Assembly (NCBI RefSeq): GCF_900103425.1
Contig: NZ_FMXA01000004.1
Location: 62,001 to 126,000 of the forward strand
Direction of reading: 5' to 3'
Source of the DNA: Dialister histaminiformans
GTDB lineage: Bacteria; Bacillota; Negativicutes; Veillonellales; Dialisteraceae
DNA: 64,000 nucleotides
The translations under genes were made by a program, and so were the position numbers. Below are positions 1 through 7,822 of this stretch, piece by piece; within the stretch, counting starts at the first letter, position 1; every line of letters begins with the position of its first letter. The notes beneath the pieces are model-generated. The model was not told the DNA's origin. It did not search any database and worked only from the letters and a program-made list of their open reading frames with translations.

Positions 1-47
1 AGAAAAACTTATTTAATGACAAATAATTAATACTTTGTTATGATTTG

Positions 48-56
48 TGTGATAAT
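48..56 (+). promoter_or_regulatory. Extended -10 promoter of the first antiporter gene
   Basis: TGTGATAAT matches an extended -10 (TG-N-GATAAT). No good -35 is visible 17 bp upstream, which is tolerable for extended -10 promoters. The downstream leader (about 65-110) can fold into a short GC-rich hairpin. Confidence 0.45.
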
Positions 57-124
57 TTCTTGAAATTAGAGGCACGGAGTGGTGGCGCTCCTCTCGGGAC
101 GGAAGAAAGATGAGGGAATTTTTT

Positions 125-1423
125 ATGCCACAGAATAACAAAGTAGGACTTATTCAGTTTACGATTTTAACTACGGTGAGCATGACGGATGGAATTATCA
201 TGTTGCCAACTATGGTAGCTACCGTGGGAGCTATCTCTATTTATGCCTGGATTGAAACCATTATTTGTGTAATGATTCTTGCTTATGCATTTGCTAAATG
301 TGGCGCCTATAGCAAGAAAAGTGGTGGACTTGGTGGATATGCGGAATATGCTTTCGGAAGATCAGGTAATTTTATAGCGAATTTTACATATGCTATTGCT
401 CTTATGATAGCGAATGTAGGTATTGCTATTTCTGTTGTAGCGTATTCTAGTGCCTTTTTTGATGTTGAGCTAAGTCCGGTTGATGCAGCTTTTTTAGCAG
501 GAGTGGTTATGATTATGACTACTGCAGCTAATTTTTGGGGAACCAGAATGACAGTTAAGCTGGGGTTTACGGCGATGATGTGCAAATTGATTCCGGCAGC
601 AATTATGAGTATCTGCGGATTGTATTTTTTTGATCCTCAGATTTTTAATGCAGCATGGAATCCGCATCACTATACCGCGGTAAGGGCGATTGGTTCAGCT
701 AATTCTTTTACGCTATGGGCTTTTTTAGGATTGGAGTCGGCATGTTCCAATATGGATCGAGTGGAAAATCCAAGAAAAAATGTTCCTGTTGCGGTAATAT
801 CAGCTACAGCTATTATTGGGATTTTTTCAATTATATATACTACAGTTATTCAGGGAATAGTACCAAATTCAGTATTGTCGGTTTCTAATGCCCCGTTTGG
901 TGATGCTTTTGCTTATATGTATGGGCCTGTAGCCGGTAGAATTGTCACAGCATTTATGATTTTTGGATGTGCGGGCGCATTAATTGCTTGGCAATTTACT
1001 TTAGGGGAATTGCTTCGTGAAGGTGCAGGTGAAGGATATTTTCCTGAAATTTTTGGGAAGGTGACCAAAGATGGCGTACCGGTAAAAGGCATGATTGTTA
1101 TGGTACTTATTCAGCTGATTATGATTTTTTTCACAATCAGCCCTACAATGGTTAAACAGTTTGATGTATTGATTCAGCTAGCTACGGTGGACAACTTGGT
1201 TCCTTACGTGTTGGCTATGGCCTCTCTGGATATTATGCAGAAAGAAGCTGGACATAATGAGCGCACGACCAGATTGGCTGCGGTTATAGGTGGGGCATAC
1301 AGTATGTATGCTACGTATCAGTGTGGCATGGATGCGGTTACGGCAGGTATGATGACGGTGCTTCTGGGGTATATGATTTATGGAGTATATGCTGGACAGA
1401 AACCCTATACAGGTCATTTATAA
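125..1423 (+). CDS. PotE/CadB-like APC-family amino acid/polyamine antiporter, copy 1
   Basis: This is an integral inner-membrane transporter of the APC superfamily with about 12 hydrophobic helices. It shares with the PotE putrescine-ornithine antiporter the blocks FAKCG, KSGGLGGYAEYAFG, WNPHH, TLWAFLGLESAC, ENPRKNVPVAV and EGYFP. The Glu of GLESA aligns with a residue required in PotE (recalled from the family). The helix-1 signature MMGSGIIMLP of PotE is replaced by SMTDGIIMLP, one residue shorter. ATG 125 is chosen over ATG 110 because GAGGG lies 8 nt upstream and the N-terminus then matches the paralogue at 1659. Substrate is inferred only: ornithine, lysine or a diamine such as putrescine or cadaverine. 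Confidence 0.85.
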   Translation: MPQNNKVGLIQFTILTTVSMTDGIIMLPTMVATVGAISIYAWIETIICVMILAYAFAKCGAYSKKSGGLGGYAEYAFGRSGNFIANFTYAIALMIANVGIAISVVAYSSAFFDVELSPVDAAFLAGVVMIMTTAANFWGTRMTVKLGFTAMMCKLIPAAIMSICGLYFFDPQIFNAAWNPHHYTAVRAIGSANSFTLWAFLGLESACSNMDRVENPRKNVPVAVISATAIIGIFSIIYTTVIQGIVPNSVLSVSNAPFGDAFAYMYGPVAGRIVTAFMIFGCAGALIAWQFTLGELLREGAGEGYFPEIFGKVTKDGVPVKGMIVMVLIQLIMIFFTISPTMVKQFDVLIQLATVDNLVPYVLAMASLDIMQKEAGHNERTTRLAAVIGGAYSMYATYQCGMDAVTAGMMTVLLGYMIYGVYAGQKPYTGHL

Positions 1424-1559
1424 TGGGGAACTTTCCTAAAAGATAGTGTCGTGAAGGTGATATGTTAATATGTTATTAAGGTGCAACATTTAGTAAGACC
1501 ATATAAAATAATTTGATATATTATGTAAATGCAAACAATTGGCATTTTCTGCTATTATG

Positions 1560-1638
1560 AGGGGCAGTATTTGACTGCACCATAATTAGCAGATAACGGG
1601 TTAAGAGAGGGAGACAGTTTATTTTGTCTCCCTTTTTT
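1560..1638 (+). promoter_or_regulatory. Attenuator-like leader before the second antiporter
   Basis: A small hairpin (GCAGT/ACTGC, about 1564-1578) is followed by an intrinsic terminator: GGGAGACA at 1609-1616 pairs with TGTCTCCC at 1625-1632, then six T. The terminator ends only 20 bp before ATG 1659. It may end the upstream transcript, or control entry into the second gene from a start near the TATTAT at about 1553-1558. No known riboswitch class was recognised. Confidence 0.6.
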
Positions 1639-1658
1639 GTGTGAGAAGGTGAGATTCT

Positions 1659-2972
1659 ATGGGACATAGTAAAAATAAGGTCGGGGTTATTCAGTTTACT
1701 ATCCTGACTATTGTGAGCATGACGGATGGTATTATTATGATTCCGACCCTTGCTGCAGGAGTAGGAGCTATTTCGTTATATGCGTGGATTACTACGACAT
1801 TGGGAGCCGTGATTCTGGCGTATGCGTTTGCCAAGTGTGGGCGATTTAATAAAAAATCAGGAGGCCTTGGAGGATATGCAGAGTATGGTTTCGGTAAGGC
1901 GGGGAATTTTCTGGCCAATTATACTTATGCTATTTCACTGATGATAGCGAATGTAGGAATTGCTATTTCCGTCGTTTCCTATGCCAGCTCTTTTTTTAAT
2001 GCACAGCTATCAACAATGCAGGTCATTATGTATTCTGCAATGATTCTTATACTTACTGCTGTAGCAGTAGTGGGAGGGACCTCTTTTTCCGTGAAGATGA
2101 GTTCTCTGTCGATGATTCTTCAGATGGTACCAGTGCTGATTATCAGTATGGTAGGACTTTTCTTTTTTAAACCGGATATTTTTTCAGCAGCATGGAATCC
2201 GCATCATTATACGTTTGTACAGACTATTGGTTTGTCCAATTCCTTTACGCTGTGGGCTTTTCTTGGGCTGGAATCCGCCTGTTCCAATATGGAACGTGTA
2301 AAAAATCCGGAGCGCAATGTGCCGATTGCAGTCATTGCGGCTACCGTGGCTATTGGGGTATTTTCCATTTTGTATACTACGGTGATACAGGGAATAGTCC
2401 CCAATGCGGTACTGGCACAGTCTAATGCACCGTTTGGGGAGGCCTGTGCCTATATGTTTGGCCCGAAGGCAGGGCATGTGGTGACGGCGCTTATGATTTT
2501 CGGGTGTGGCGGTGCACTGATAGCCTGGCAGTTTACCCTGGTGGAACTTCTTCGTGCAGGAGCACAGGAGGGATACTTCCCAAAAGTGTTTGGTCGGGTT
2601 AATGCCTATGAAATTCCGATTCGGGGAATTGCAGTGATGTTACTTGTTCAGATGATGCTGTTATCTATGACCGGAAGTCCATCCATGGTGGCGCAGTTTG
2701 ATGCGCTTATCAAGTTGTCCACGGTAGCTAATCTCGTTCCTTATGTACTGGCTATGGCCTCTCTGGATATTATGCAACGACAGGCAGGGAAAGATTCCGA
2801 TTTAACCCGTATGGCTGCCGTAGCCGGGGGAGCATACAGTATTTATGCCTGTATTCAGTGTGGAATGGATTCTGTGACCTATGGTATGGTAACAGTTCTG
2901 GTGGGGCTAATGATTTATGGATTATATGCTGTTCGTTTGCAGACACCATATCGCTCTCGTCGGATGCGGTAG
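1659..2972 (+). CDS. PotE/CadB-like APC-family amino acid/polyamine antiporter, copy 2
   Basis: Tandem paralogue of the antiporter at 125, of the same length and highly similar throughout (KSGGLGGYAEYGFG, WNPHHYTF, TLWAFLGLESACSNMERV, EGYFPKVFGRV). It carries the same altered helix-1 motif SMTDGIIMIP in place of GSGII. The Glu of GLESA is kept. The loops differ, so the two copies may transport different substrates. It has its own upstream terminator/leader and a terminator at 3012, so it is probably a separately controlled unit. The convergent threonine aldolase does not establish a functional link. Confidence 0.85.
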   Translation: MGHSKNKVGVIQFTILTIVSMTDGIIMIPTLAAGVGAISLYAWITTTLGAVILAYAFAKCGRFNKKSGGLGGYAEYGFGKAGNFLANYTYAISLMIANVGIAISVVSYASSFFNAQLSTMQVIMYSAMILILTAVAVVGGTSFSVKMSSLSMILQMVPVLIISMVGLFFFKPDIFSAAWNPHHYTFVQTIGLSNSFTLWAFLGLESACSNMERVKNPERNVPIAVIAATVAIGVFSILYTTVIQGIVPNAVLAQSNAPFGEACAYMFGPKAGHVVTALMIFGCGGALIAWQFTLVELLRAGAQEGYFPKVFGRVNAYEIPIRGIAVMLLVQMMLLSMTGSPSMVAQFDALIKLSTVANLVPYVLAMASLDIMQRQAGKDSDLTRMAAVAGGAYSIYACIQCGMDSVTYGMVTVLVGLMIYGLYAVRLQTPYRSRRMR

Positions 2973-3011
2973 GTAAGAGGGCGAAGTACGGATGATTTTA
3001 TCCGGTAAAGG

Positions 3012-3047
3012 AAAAGGACGCTGCCTGTCAGGGCAAACGTCCTTTTA
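3012..3047. terminator. Intrinsic terminator after the second antiporter
   Basis: AAAAGGACG pairs with CGTCCTTTT around a short loop containing a secondary GCC/GGC pairing. It lies between convergent genes and may serve both strands. Confidence 0.7.
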
Positions 3048-3116
3048 TTATTGCATATATTCATTTACTGAATCGTCATTTGGTATGGAACAGCAAATTA
3101 CATGGCTGCAGCTGAA

Positions 3117-4178
3117 TCAGTCACTAACTGCTAACGTTTTAAAAACACGACAGAGGCAATCAGTTTCTTCTTTGGTAGTGGCCCAGCTGGTGGCGAGGCG
3201 GATGACGGTGTGGGCTTCGTCGTATTTTTCCCAGAAGCTGTAAGATACTTCTTTGGCCAGAGGATTCAGCAGCTGGTTGGGAAGGATGACAAAAATCTGG
3301 TTCGTGGGGGCGTCGAAGAATAACCTGTATCCGCTTTCTCTGAGTACATGGCGGATGGTATTGGCTGCTTCGATGGCAGGTTGTCCAATCGTTTCATAGA
3401 GATGATTGGTAAACAGGGTTTCAAACTGCAGTCCGAGGAGCCATCCTTTGGCCAGCAGGGCGCCATGCTGTTTTATGATGGTGAAAAAATGGGGAATGGT
3501 GTTTTTGCGTGGAAGGACGACAGCTTCGCCAAACAGGGTTCCGCATTTGGTACCACCGATATAGAACGCATCGCAGCATTCCGCAATCAGGGGCAGGGTC
3601 AGTTCATTTTCCGGAGCGGCGAGGGCGTAGGCCAGGCGGGCACCGTCCAGATACAGCGGGATGTGATGCGCTGCACAGACTCTGTGCAGCGCTCTGAGTT
3701 CGTCTGCTGTATACAGAGTGCCGTATTCTGTAGGATGGGAAATGTACACCATGCCAGGCATAACCATATGATCCCGGCTGCCATCCTGTGTCCAGTTGCT
3801 GAGGTAAGTTTCCACATCTTCGGCGCGCAGCTTGCCGAGGGTATGCGGCAGAGGCAGCACCTTGTGTCCGCCCCATTCGATGGCGCCGGCTTCATGAACA
3901 CTGATATGACCGGTATTGGCAGCGATTACGCCCTGGTAGGAAGCCAGCATGGCGTCAATGACGGTAGCGTTGGTCTGCGTGCCGCCTATGAGGAAAAATA
4001 CATCCGCGTTCGGGGTATGACAGGCGTTTCGAATCCTGTTCCGGGCACTTTCGCAGATATCATCTGAACCGTAACCAGGCATAGGAATCCGGTTTATTTC
4101 AGAAAGACGTCTGATGATTTCCGGATGCGCGCCTTCCATATAATCGGAAGCGAAAGGAAGAAGAGTGGACATGGTCAT
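3117..4178 (-). CDS. ltaE: Low-specificity L-threonine aldolase, PLP-dependent
   Basis: Fold-type I PLP enzyme of the beta-eliminating lyase/threonine aldolase family, about 353 residues as usual. It cleaves L-threonine or allo-threonine to glycine and acetaldehyde in the cytosol. Visible motifs are YLDGARLAYAL (the Asp that contacts the PLP pyridine nitrogen) and FYIGGTKCG (the Lys forming the Schiff base). The start is supported by AGGAGG 8 nt upstream of ATG. It is monocistronic, with a promoter at 4268-4296 and a convergent terminator at 3012. Substrate stereospecificity cannot be read from the sequence. Confidence 0.9.
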   Translation of the reverse strand: MTMSTLLPFASDYMEGAHPEIIRRLSEINRIPMPGYGSDDICESARNRIRNACHTPNADVFFLIGGTQTNATVIDAMLASYQGVIAANTGHISVHEAGAIEWGGHKVLPLPHTLGKLRAEDVETYLSNWTQDGSRDHMVMPGMVYISHPTEYGTLYTADELRALHRVCAAHHIPLYLDGARLAYALAAPENELTLPLIAECCDAFYIGGTKCGTLFGEAVVLPRKNTIPHFFTIIKQHGALLAKGWLLGLQFETLFTNHLYETIGQPAIEAANTIRHVLRESGYRLFFDAPTNQIFVILPNQLLNPLAKEVSYSFWEKYDEAHTVIRLATSWATTKEETDCLCRVFKTLAVSD

Positions 4179-4267
4179 AACGGAGGCCTCCTGATATTAA
4201 TGACTGCTGAACAGTCAGTTAATAGATGGTTTCTTGTGACTAAGGTGAAAAATCTGTCAATATCTGA

Positions 4268-4312
4268 ATTATAGAAGATACTCAATTGATGCACAAGTGG
4301 GGAGCCTTGTGC
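4268..4312 (-). promoter_or_regulatory. Promoter of ltaE with an inverted repeat over the -35
   Basis: On the minus strand, -35 TTGTGC (4291-4296) and -10 TATAAT (4268-4273) are 17 bp apart. A perfect 7-bp inverted repeat, GCACAAG/CTTGTGC (4291-4297 and 4306-4312), covers the -35 and could be an operator. The bound regulator is unknown. Confidence 0.55.
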
Positions 4313-4390
4313 AGGATAGAGAAATATCCGGTGGGAGAGGGGCAGTAGCCGAGCTGTAGTCGCCAATTCATATGAATTTCATTTTTAAAT

Positions 4391-4400
4391 GTGTTAAAAT
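4391..4400 (+). promoter_or_regulatory. -10 region of the MFS exporter gene
   Basis: TGTTAAAAT forms an extended -10. It lies downstream of an in-frame upstream ATG (4372), so translation must begin further down, at 4444/4447. Confidence 0.45.
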
Positions 4401-4446
4401 AGCCCATGAAAAAGAATGCTATCTATGCATTTTTCGGGGGCTGATG

Positions 4447-5691
4447 ATGAATAATCGAATGAAATGTTTTCTTATTGTGTTTCTCGGGATGCTGGCGGCT
4501 ATGGCACCGCTTTCAACGGATATGTATCTGCCGGCGCTTCCGGAGTTTTCCAATGATTTCCATATATCCGCATCGCTCGCGCAGCTGACTCTTACCATGA
4601 CGCTCATTGGGATGGCTGTGGGGCAGATACTGGGCGGTCCGGTGAGTGACTATCTGGGGAGAAGAAACCCGCTTTTGCTTGGGATGGCTGTTTTTACAGC
4701 GGCATCTGTATTGTGTTTTATCACCTCATCGATTCATATGTTCCTTGGTCTTCGCCTTATACAGGGAATTGCCGGAGCGTTTGGTATTGTAATCAGCCGG
4801 GCGATTGCCAGAGATGTAGCCAGCGGACCGGAACTGCTTCAGTTTTATTCCATTCTGATGATGGTCAATGGGCTGGCTCCTATCGCGGCACCGGTAATTG
4901 GCGGACAAATACTCCGATTCACTTCATGGCATGGCATTTTTGCCGCTATGGCTGTGGTAGGCGGTCTGATGTTCCTGTTAACCATGGTGTATCAGGAAAC
5001 ACTTCCGCCACAGAAACGTATATCCGATATTAAAAGCAGCTTTAAATCTTTTCCGCTGCTGCTGAAAAACCGGTATTTCTGCGGCCAGTGTCTGATTCAG
5101 TGCTTTGTCTTTGGTGGGGTCTTTACATATATTGGAGGATCTTCCTTCCTGTTTCAGAACATTTATCACGTATCGGCGCAGGTTTACAGTTATATTTTTG
5201 GCTTTATTGGACTGGGACTGCTCTTTATGGGAGCCCTGCCGGCCAGACTGTCCGGTACGGTAAGCGGCGCGTCCATGCTGCGGGCTGCCCTGTGGGGGCA
5301 TCTGACAGGCGCAGTTCTATTTCTGGCAGGAGTATTACTTTTTGCTCCGCTCTGGTATAGCATAGTTTCCCTGTTTATAGCCATTGTGCCGTTGTCTGTG
5401 CTGGGCGCTTCTTCTACCTCTATGGCACTGGAAAGCTGTGGTAAGAACGCGGGCAGCGCTTCCGCCATACTGGGATTTTCTTCCATGGTATTGGGCGGCG
5501 TACTTATGCCGGTAGCCGGAGCGATGGGAGAAAACTCTGCTCTGCCTATGGCTCTCATTATGGTTTGCTGTTTCGCCCTCGGGCTCGGCGCGTTTTATCA
5601 TTATGTGGCACCGGCGCACAGAGGAAAAGACGGAGGGCTGACATCTAAGCGTGAAGAGGAACAGCCAGCCGCTGCGGAGAATCAGAACTGA
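4447..5691 (+). CDS. Bcr/CflA-type MFS multidrug exporter
   Basis: Twelve-helix major facilitator of the DHA1 Bcr/CflA subfamily, a proton-driven efflux protein of the inner membrane. The N-terminus has the subfamily signature STDMYLPALPE. The loop 2-3 motif reads GGPVSDYLGRRNPLLLG, and GAFGIVISRAIARD follows in helices 4-5. ATG 4447 (or 4444) is preferred over 4372 because GGGGG lies 6 nt upstream and the predicted -10 lies inside the longer frame. A bidirectional terminator follows. The drug substrate cannot be inferred. No regulator gene is adjacent. Confidence 0.85.
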   Translation: MNNRMKCFLIVFLGMLAAMAPLSTDMYLPALPEFSNDFHISASLAQLTLTMTLIGMAVGQILGGPVSDYLGRRNPLLLGMAVFTAASVLCFITSSIHMFLGLRLIQGIAGAFGIVISRAIARDVASGPELLQFYSILMMVNGLAPIAAPVIGGQILRFTSWHGIFAAMAVVGGLMFLLTMVYQETLPPQKRISDIKSSFKSFPLLLKNRYFCGQCLIQCFVFGGVFTYIGGSSFLFQNIYHVSAQVYSYIFGFIGLGLLFMGALPARLSGTVSGASMLRAALWGHLTGAVLFLAGVLLFAPLWYSIVSLFIAIVPLSVLGASSTSMALESCGKNAGSASAILGFSSMVLGGVLMPVAGAMGENSALPMALIMVCCFALGLGAFYHYVAPAHRGKDGGLTSKREEEQPAAAENQN

Positions 5692-5776
5692 TGATGAATG
5701 AAAAAGGGATTCCGGTGGATATATCCGGCGTCTGTCCTTAGCGGCTGTGCTCTGGGATATCTGTTAATACGGACAT

Positions 5777-5821
5777 AAAAAAATGGAGTGGTCATGCCAT
5801 ATGGCATAATCACTCCATTTT
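5777..5821. terminator. Bidirectional terminator between the MFS gene and usp
   Basis: AAAATGGAGTG at about 5780-5790 pairs with CACTCCATTTT at 5811-5821. The loop holds a further palindrome, ATGCCATATGGCAT. A-run and T-run flanks allow termination of both convergent genes. Confidence 0.8.
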
Positions 5822-5830
5822 GATTATCGT

Positions 5831-6259
5831 TTATCTGATTACAAATACCGGACATTCAGCGTTGTGAACGATTTCAGTACTTACGCTGCCCATGAAGAAG
5901 CGGCGTACGCTGCCAAGTCCACGGCTTCCGAGAATAATGCAATCGGCTTTGCCGGTTTCCTGTTCTTCAATAATGGCCTTTGCCGGATCACCATAAAGAA
6001 CTACTTTGGTGAGCTTTACGTTTTCCGGAACATCTTTGACTACAGAGTCAATAACGGCCATACCCTGTTTCTGCAGGCCTTCTTCAGTGAATTTTTCCAG
6101 ATTGCCCAGGGACAGAATCGGCTGTTCGTTATTGAAATTAATAACGGTAACAACTTCCAGTTCAGCACCATATTTCAATGCCAGGTCTGCGCCTGTGCGG
6201 AATGCATCAATAGAAGGATTAGAACCATCAACCGGGACAAGAATTTTTCTGAATTCCAT
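5831..6259 (-). CDS. Universal stress protein, UspA family, single domain
   Basis: Single-domain UspA-family protein of 142 residues, the usual size. The N-terminus is MEFRKILVPVDGS. The ATP-binding signature G-x2-G-x9-GS is present as GSRGLGSVRRFFMGSVS near the C-terminus, so it probably belongs to the ATP-binding branch. These cytosolic proteins are linked to stress survival, and the precise role here is unknown. ATG 6259 is preferred over a start 11 codons upstream because of the family N-terminus and the AGG 8 nt before it. It is monocistronic. Confidence 0.88.
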   Translation of the reverse strand: MEFRKILVPVDGSNPSIDAFRTGADLALKYGAELEVVTVINFNNEQPILSLGNLEKFTEEGLQKQGMAVIDSVVKDVPENVKLTKVVLYGDPAKAIIEEQETGKADCIILGSRGLGSVRRFFMGSVSTEIVHNAECPVFVIR

Positions 6260-6290
6260 AATAATAACCTGCCTTTCCTGTACGGAAAAC

Positions 6291-6320
6291 AATATATTGC
6301 CTTCTTATATACTGAGTAAA
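6291..6320 (-). promoter_or_regulatory. Candidate promoter of usp
   Basis: On the minus strand, TTTACT (6315-6320) and TATATT (6291-6296) are separated by 18 bp. A plausible sigma-70 promoter about 30 bp from the chosen start. Confidence 0.4.
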
Positions 6321-6396
6321 AGCGGGATAGAATATATAGATATCCTGCTATTCATATTTTACTTTATAGTAAGGAGTTTATCAATATAAGATTCGA

Positions 6397-6455
6397 ATTT
6401 TCCTGCTTATATTCCAGGTGGGACGGCAAGGCAGGAAAATAGTATACGTCCTTGC
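6397..6455 (+). promoter_or_regulatory. Structured leader before queT with two competing hairpins
   Basis: A perfect 10-bp pairing, ATTTTCCTGC (6397-6406) with GCAGGAAAAT (6431-6440), competes with GCAAGG (6426-6431) pairing to CCTTGC (6450-6455). They share nucleotide 6431 and enclose each other's strands, as in switching or pseudoknotted leaders. QueT genes are often under preQ1 riboswitches, but I could not match the known preQ1 consensus here. Confidence 0.4.
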
Positions 6456-6508
6456 ACATGTGGTATGATGGTAATGCATGCTTCATTTTGTTTTTCAGGA
6501 GATTGATA

Positions 6509-6994
6509 TTGAAAAATATACAGAGTTTATTAATGAATGCGGTTATCGCGGCAGTTTATGCAGTTCTTACTATAGGATTGTCACCTATCAGTTATGGGCC
6601 TATACAGGTCAGATTATCTGAATGTATGGTTCTGCTGGCTTTTTATAACAGAAAATGGATTCCCGGCCTGACCATAGGGTGTCTGCTGGCTAATTTAAAC
6701 AGCCCGTTTGGAGTGACAGATATGGTTGTGGGAACCACAGCCACATTAGTATCCCTCCTCCTCATGCGGTTTGCACCTAATGTGTTTACCGCGTCTCTGG
6801 CACCGGTACTGATTAATGGGATATTTATCGGGCTGGAACTGGCCTGGCTTTCACAAATTGGGCCGGGAGATTCCCTGGCCGGAGTTATGGCCTATATCGG
6901 ACTGGGAGAATTTGTGTCTGTCTCTGTAGTCGGAGTCGTCCTTTTCCATGTACTGCTGAAAAATCCGGTACTGAAGAAGTACATCATGGATTAA
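6509..6994 (+). CDS. queT: Queuosine-precursor (preQ0/preQ1) transporter QueT
   Basis: Small hydrophobic membrane protein of the QueT family, about 161 residues. It is the substrate-binding S component expected to capture queuosine precursors together with an ECF energizing module. It contains ISYGPIQVRLSE, WIPGLTIGCLLAN and NSPFGVTDMVVGT, typical of the family. The start is TTG 6509, with AGGAG (6497-6501) 7 nt upstream; the longer reading lacks a ribosome binding site. The ECF module ecfA1-ecfA2-ecfT at 54-56.7 kb is the likely energizer, by inference. No other queuosine genes are nearby. Confidence 0.85.
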   Translation: MKNIQSLLMNAVIAAVYAVLTIGLSPISYGPIQVRLSECMVLLAFYNRKWIPGLTIGCLLANLNSPFGVTDMVVGTTATLVSLLLMRFAPNVFTASLAPVLINGIFIGLELAWLSQIGPGDSLAGVMAYIGLGEFVSVSVVGVVLFHVLLKNPVLKKYIMD

Positions 6995-7363
6995 TATCCG
7001 GCTAAGCGGGCTGGCAGGAACCGTAGGAGTGACTGGCAGGGAAGCCTTTTTATGAATCGTACAGGACGGAGCCTTTTTGTATCCTGCATAGAAGGAATAT
7101 TTTATATATAGAAGATGCAAGCGTAAAATATTTTTCGTTAAACAAAAAATTAAGATCATGGAAGAACTTATTTCCCTGTTCAAGATTAAGAATAGTATGA
7201 AACAGGCTGAACAGAAATAAGGCAGAGTGGGATATATGAAAAGCTGTGGACATCCATGGCTTTTTATTTTGCCTGAAAATAACTTGGGAAAAGAGAAAAA
7301 GATACGCACGGATACGTGGTAAAAAGATAGACGATAAAATCTTAAAAAATTGCGATAAAAAAG
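6995..7363. other. Intergenic stretch between queT and the str promoter
   Basis: AT-rich stretch with no convincing gene. It holds a terminator at 7239-7271 and a 20-codon reading frame at 7158-7220 without a ribosome binding site. Nothing else is recognised. Confidence 0.6.
7239..7271 (+). terminator. Intrinsic terminator upstream of the str operon
   Basis: AAAAGC pairs with GCTTTT around an inner TGGA/TCCA pairing, followed by TTTATTTT. It insulates the str promoter from queT transcription. Confidence 0.6.
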
Positions 7364-7392
7364 TTGACACGCAGAATTTCTAATGCTATACT
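7364..7392 (+). promoter_or_regulatory. Consensus sigma-70 promoter of the str operon
   Basis: TTGACA (7364-7369), a 17-bp spacer and TATACT (7387-7392). A strong promoter driving the L7Ae-like gene, rpsL, rpsG, fusA and tuf. Confidence 0.85.
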
Positions 7393-7437
7393 TCTCTTGT
7401 TGCCTCAAGGCAGCATCTTTTAAAGTAGGTGATAGAT

Positions 7438-7689
7438 TTGAATTTGGAAGACCTGAAGATTTCCCATGTAGCGGTAGGAATCAAGGAAACACATCGCGCG
7501 CTGGAAAAGCAGAATGTAAAATGTGTATTCATTGCTTCTGACTGTGATGAGTTTATGACTCAGTCAGTTCGTGAATTGTGTGAATCTCGTCAAATTCCGG
7601 TTATATCTGCATTTACCAAGAAGGAAATTGGCAGGGCGTGTGGCATTAAAGTAAAAGCTGCAGCGTGTGCTGTCATTGAACCCCGGTAA
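7438..7689 (+). CDS. L7Ae-family RNA-binding ribosomal-type protein (YbxF-like)
   Basis: Small protein of 83 residues of the L7Ae/L30e/S12e family, like Bacillus YbxF, which binds kink-turn RNA. The family core is visible as AVGIKETHRALEK, VFIASDCD, IPVISAFTKKEIGRACGI and the hydrophobic AAACAVIE. TTG 7438 is preferred because AGGTGA lies 5 nt upstream; GTG 7429 has no ribosome binding site. It is first in the str operon. In many Firmicutes this gene sits between rpoC and rpsL, but rpoBC is absent here. RNA binding is inferred from the family. Confidence 0.8.
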   Translation: MNLEDLKISHVAVGIKETHRALEKQNVKCVFIASDCDEFMTQSVRELCESRQIPVISAFTKKEIGRACGIKVKAAACAVIEPR

Positions 7690-7707
7690 TATTCATTATC
7701 GTATGGA

Positions 7708-7745
7708 AAAAGTGAAGGATTATTCCTTCGGTTTCTTCTTTTATC
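7708..7745 (+). terminator. Weak terminator or attenuator before rpsL
   Basis: GAAGGA-TTAT-TCCTTC hairpin followed by a pyrimidine tract containing TTTCTTCTTTT. It probably gives only partial termination, adjusting rpsL relative to the upstream gene. Confidence 0.4.
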
Positions 7746-7822
7746 AGAAACAGGCTTTTTTGCAGATTCTGCGATTTTGAATTAATTATAAATTTACTCT
7801 CTGAAGAAAGGAGGTGCCCATT

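Noticed and set aside
65-110. Lysine riboswitch or T-box before the first antiporter
   Set aside because: The leader is only about 60 nt and shows just a short GC hairpin; too small for either class.
2992-3243. Plus-strand frame after the second antiporter
   Set aside because: It overlaps the terminator and the 3' end of ltaE and resembles no protein.
7158-7220. 20-codon reading frame ahead of the terminator at 7239
   Set aside because: No ribosome binding site, no clear promoter and no recognisable product; probably chance.
7050-7370. Hydrophobic minus-strand frame upstream of the str promoter
   Set aside because: AT-rich, no ribosome binding site and it runs through a terminator and promoter of the plus strand.
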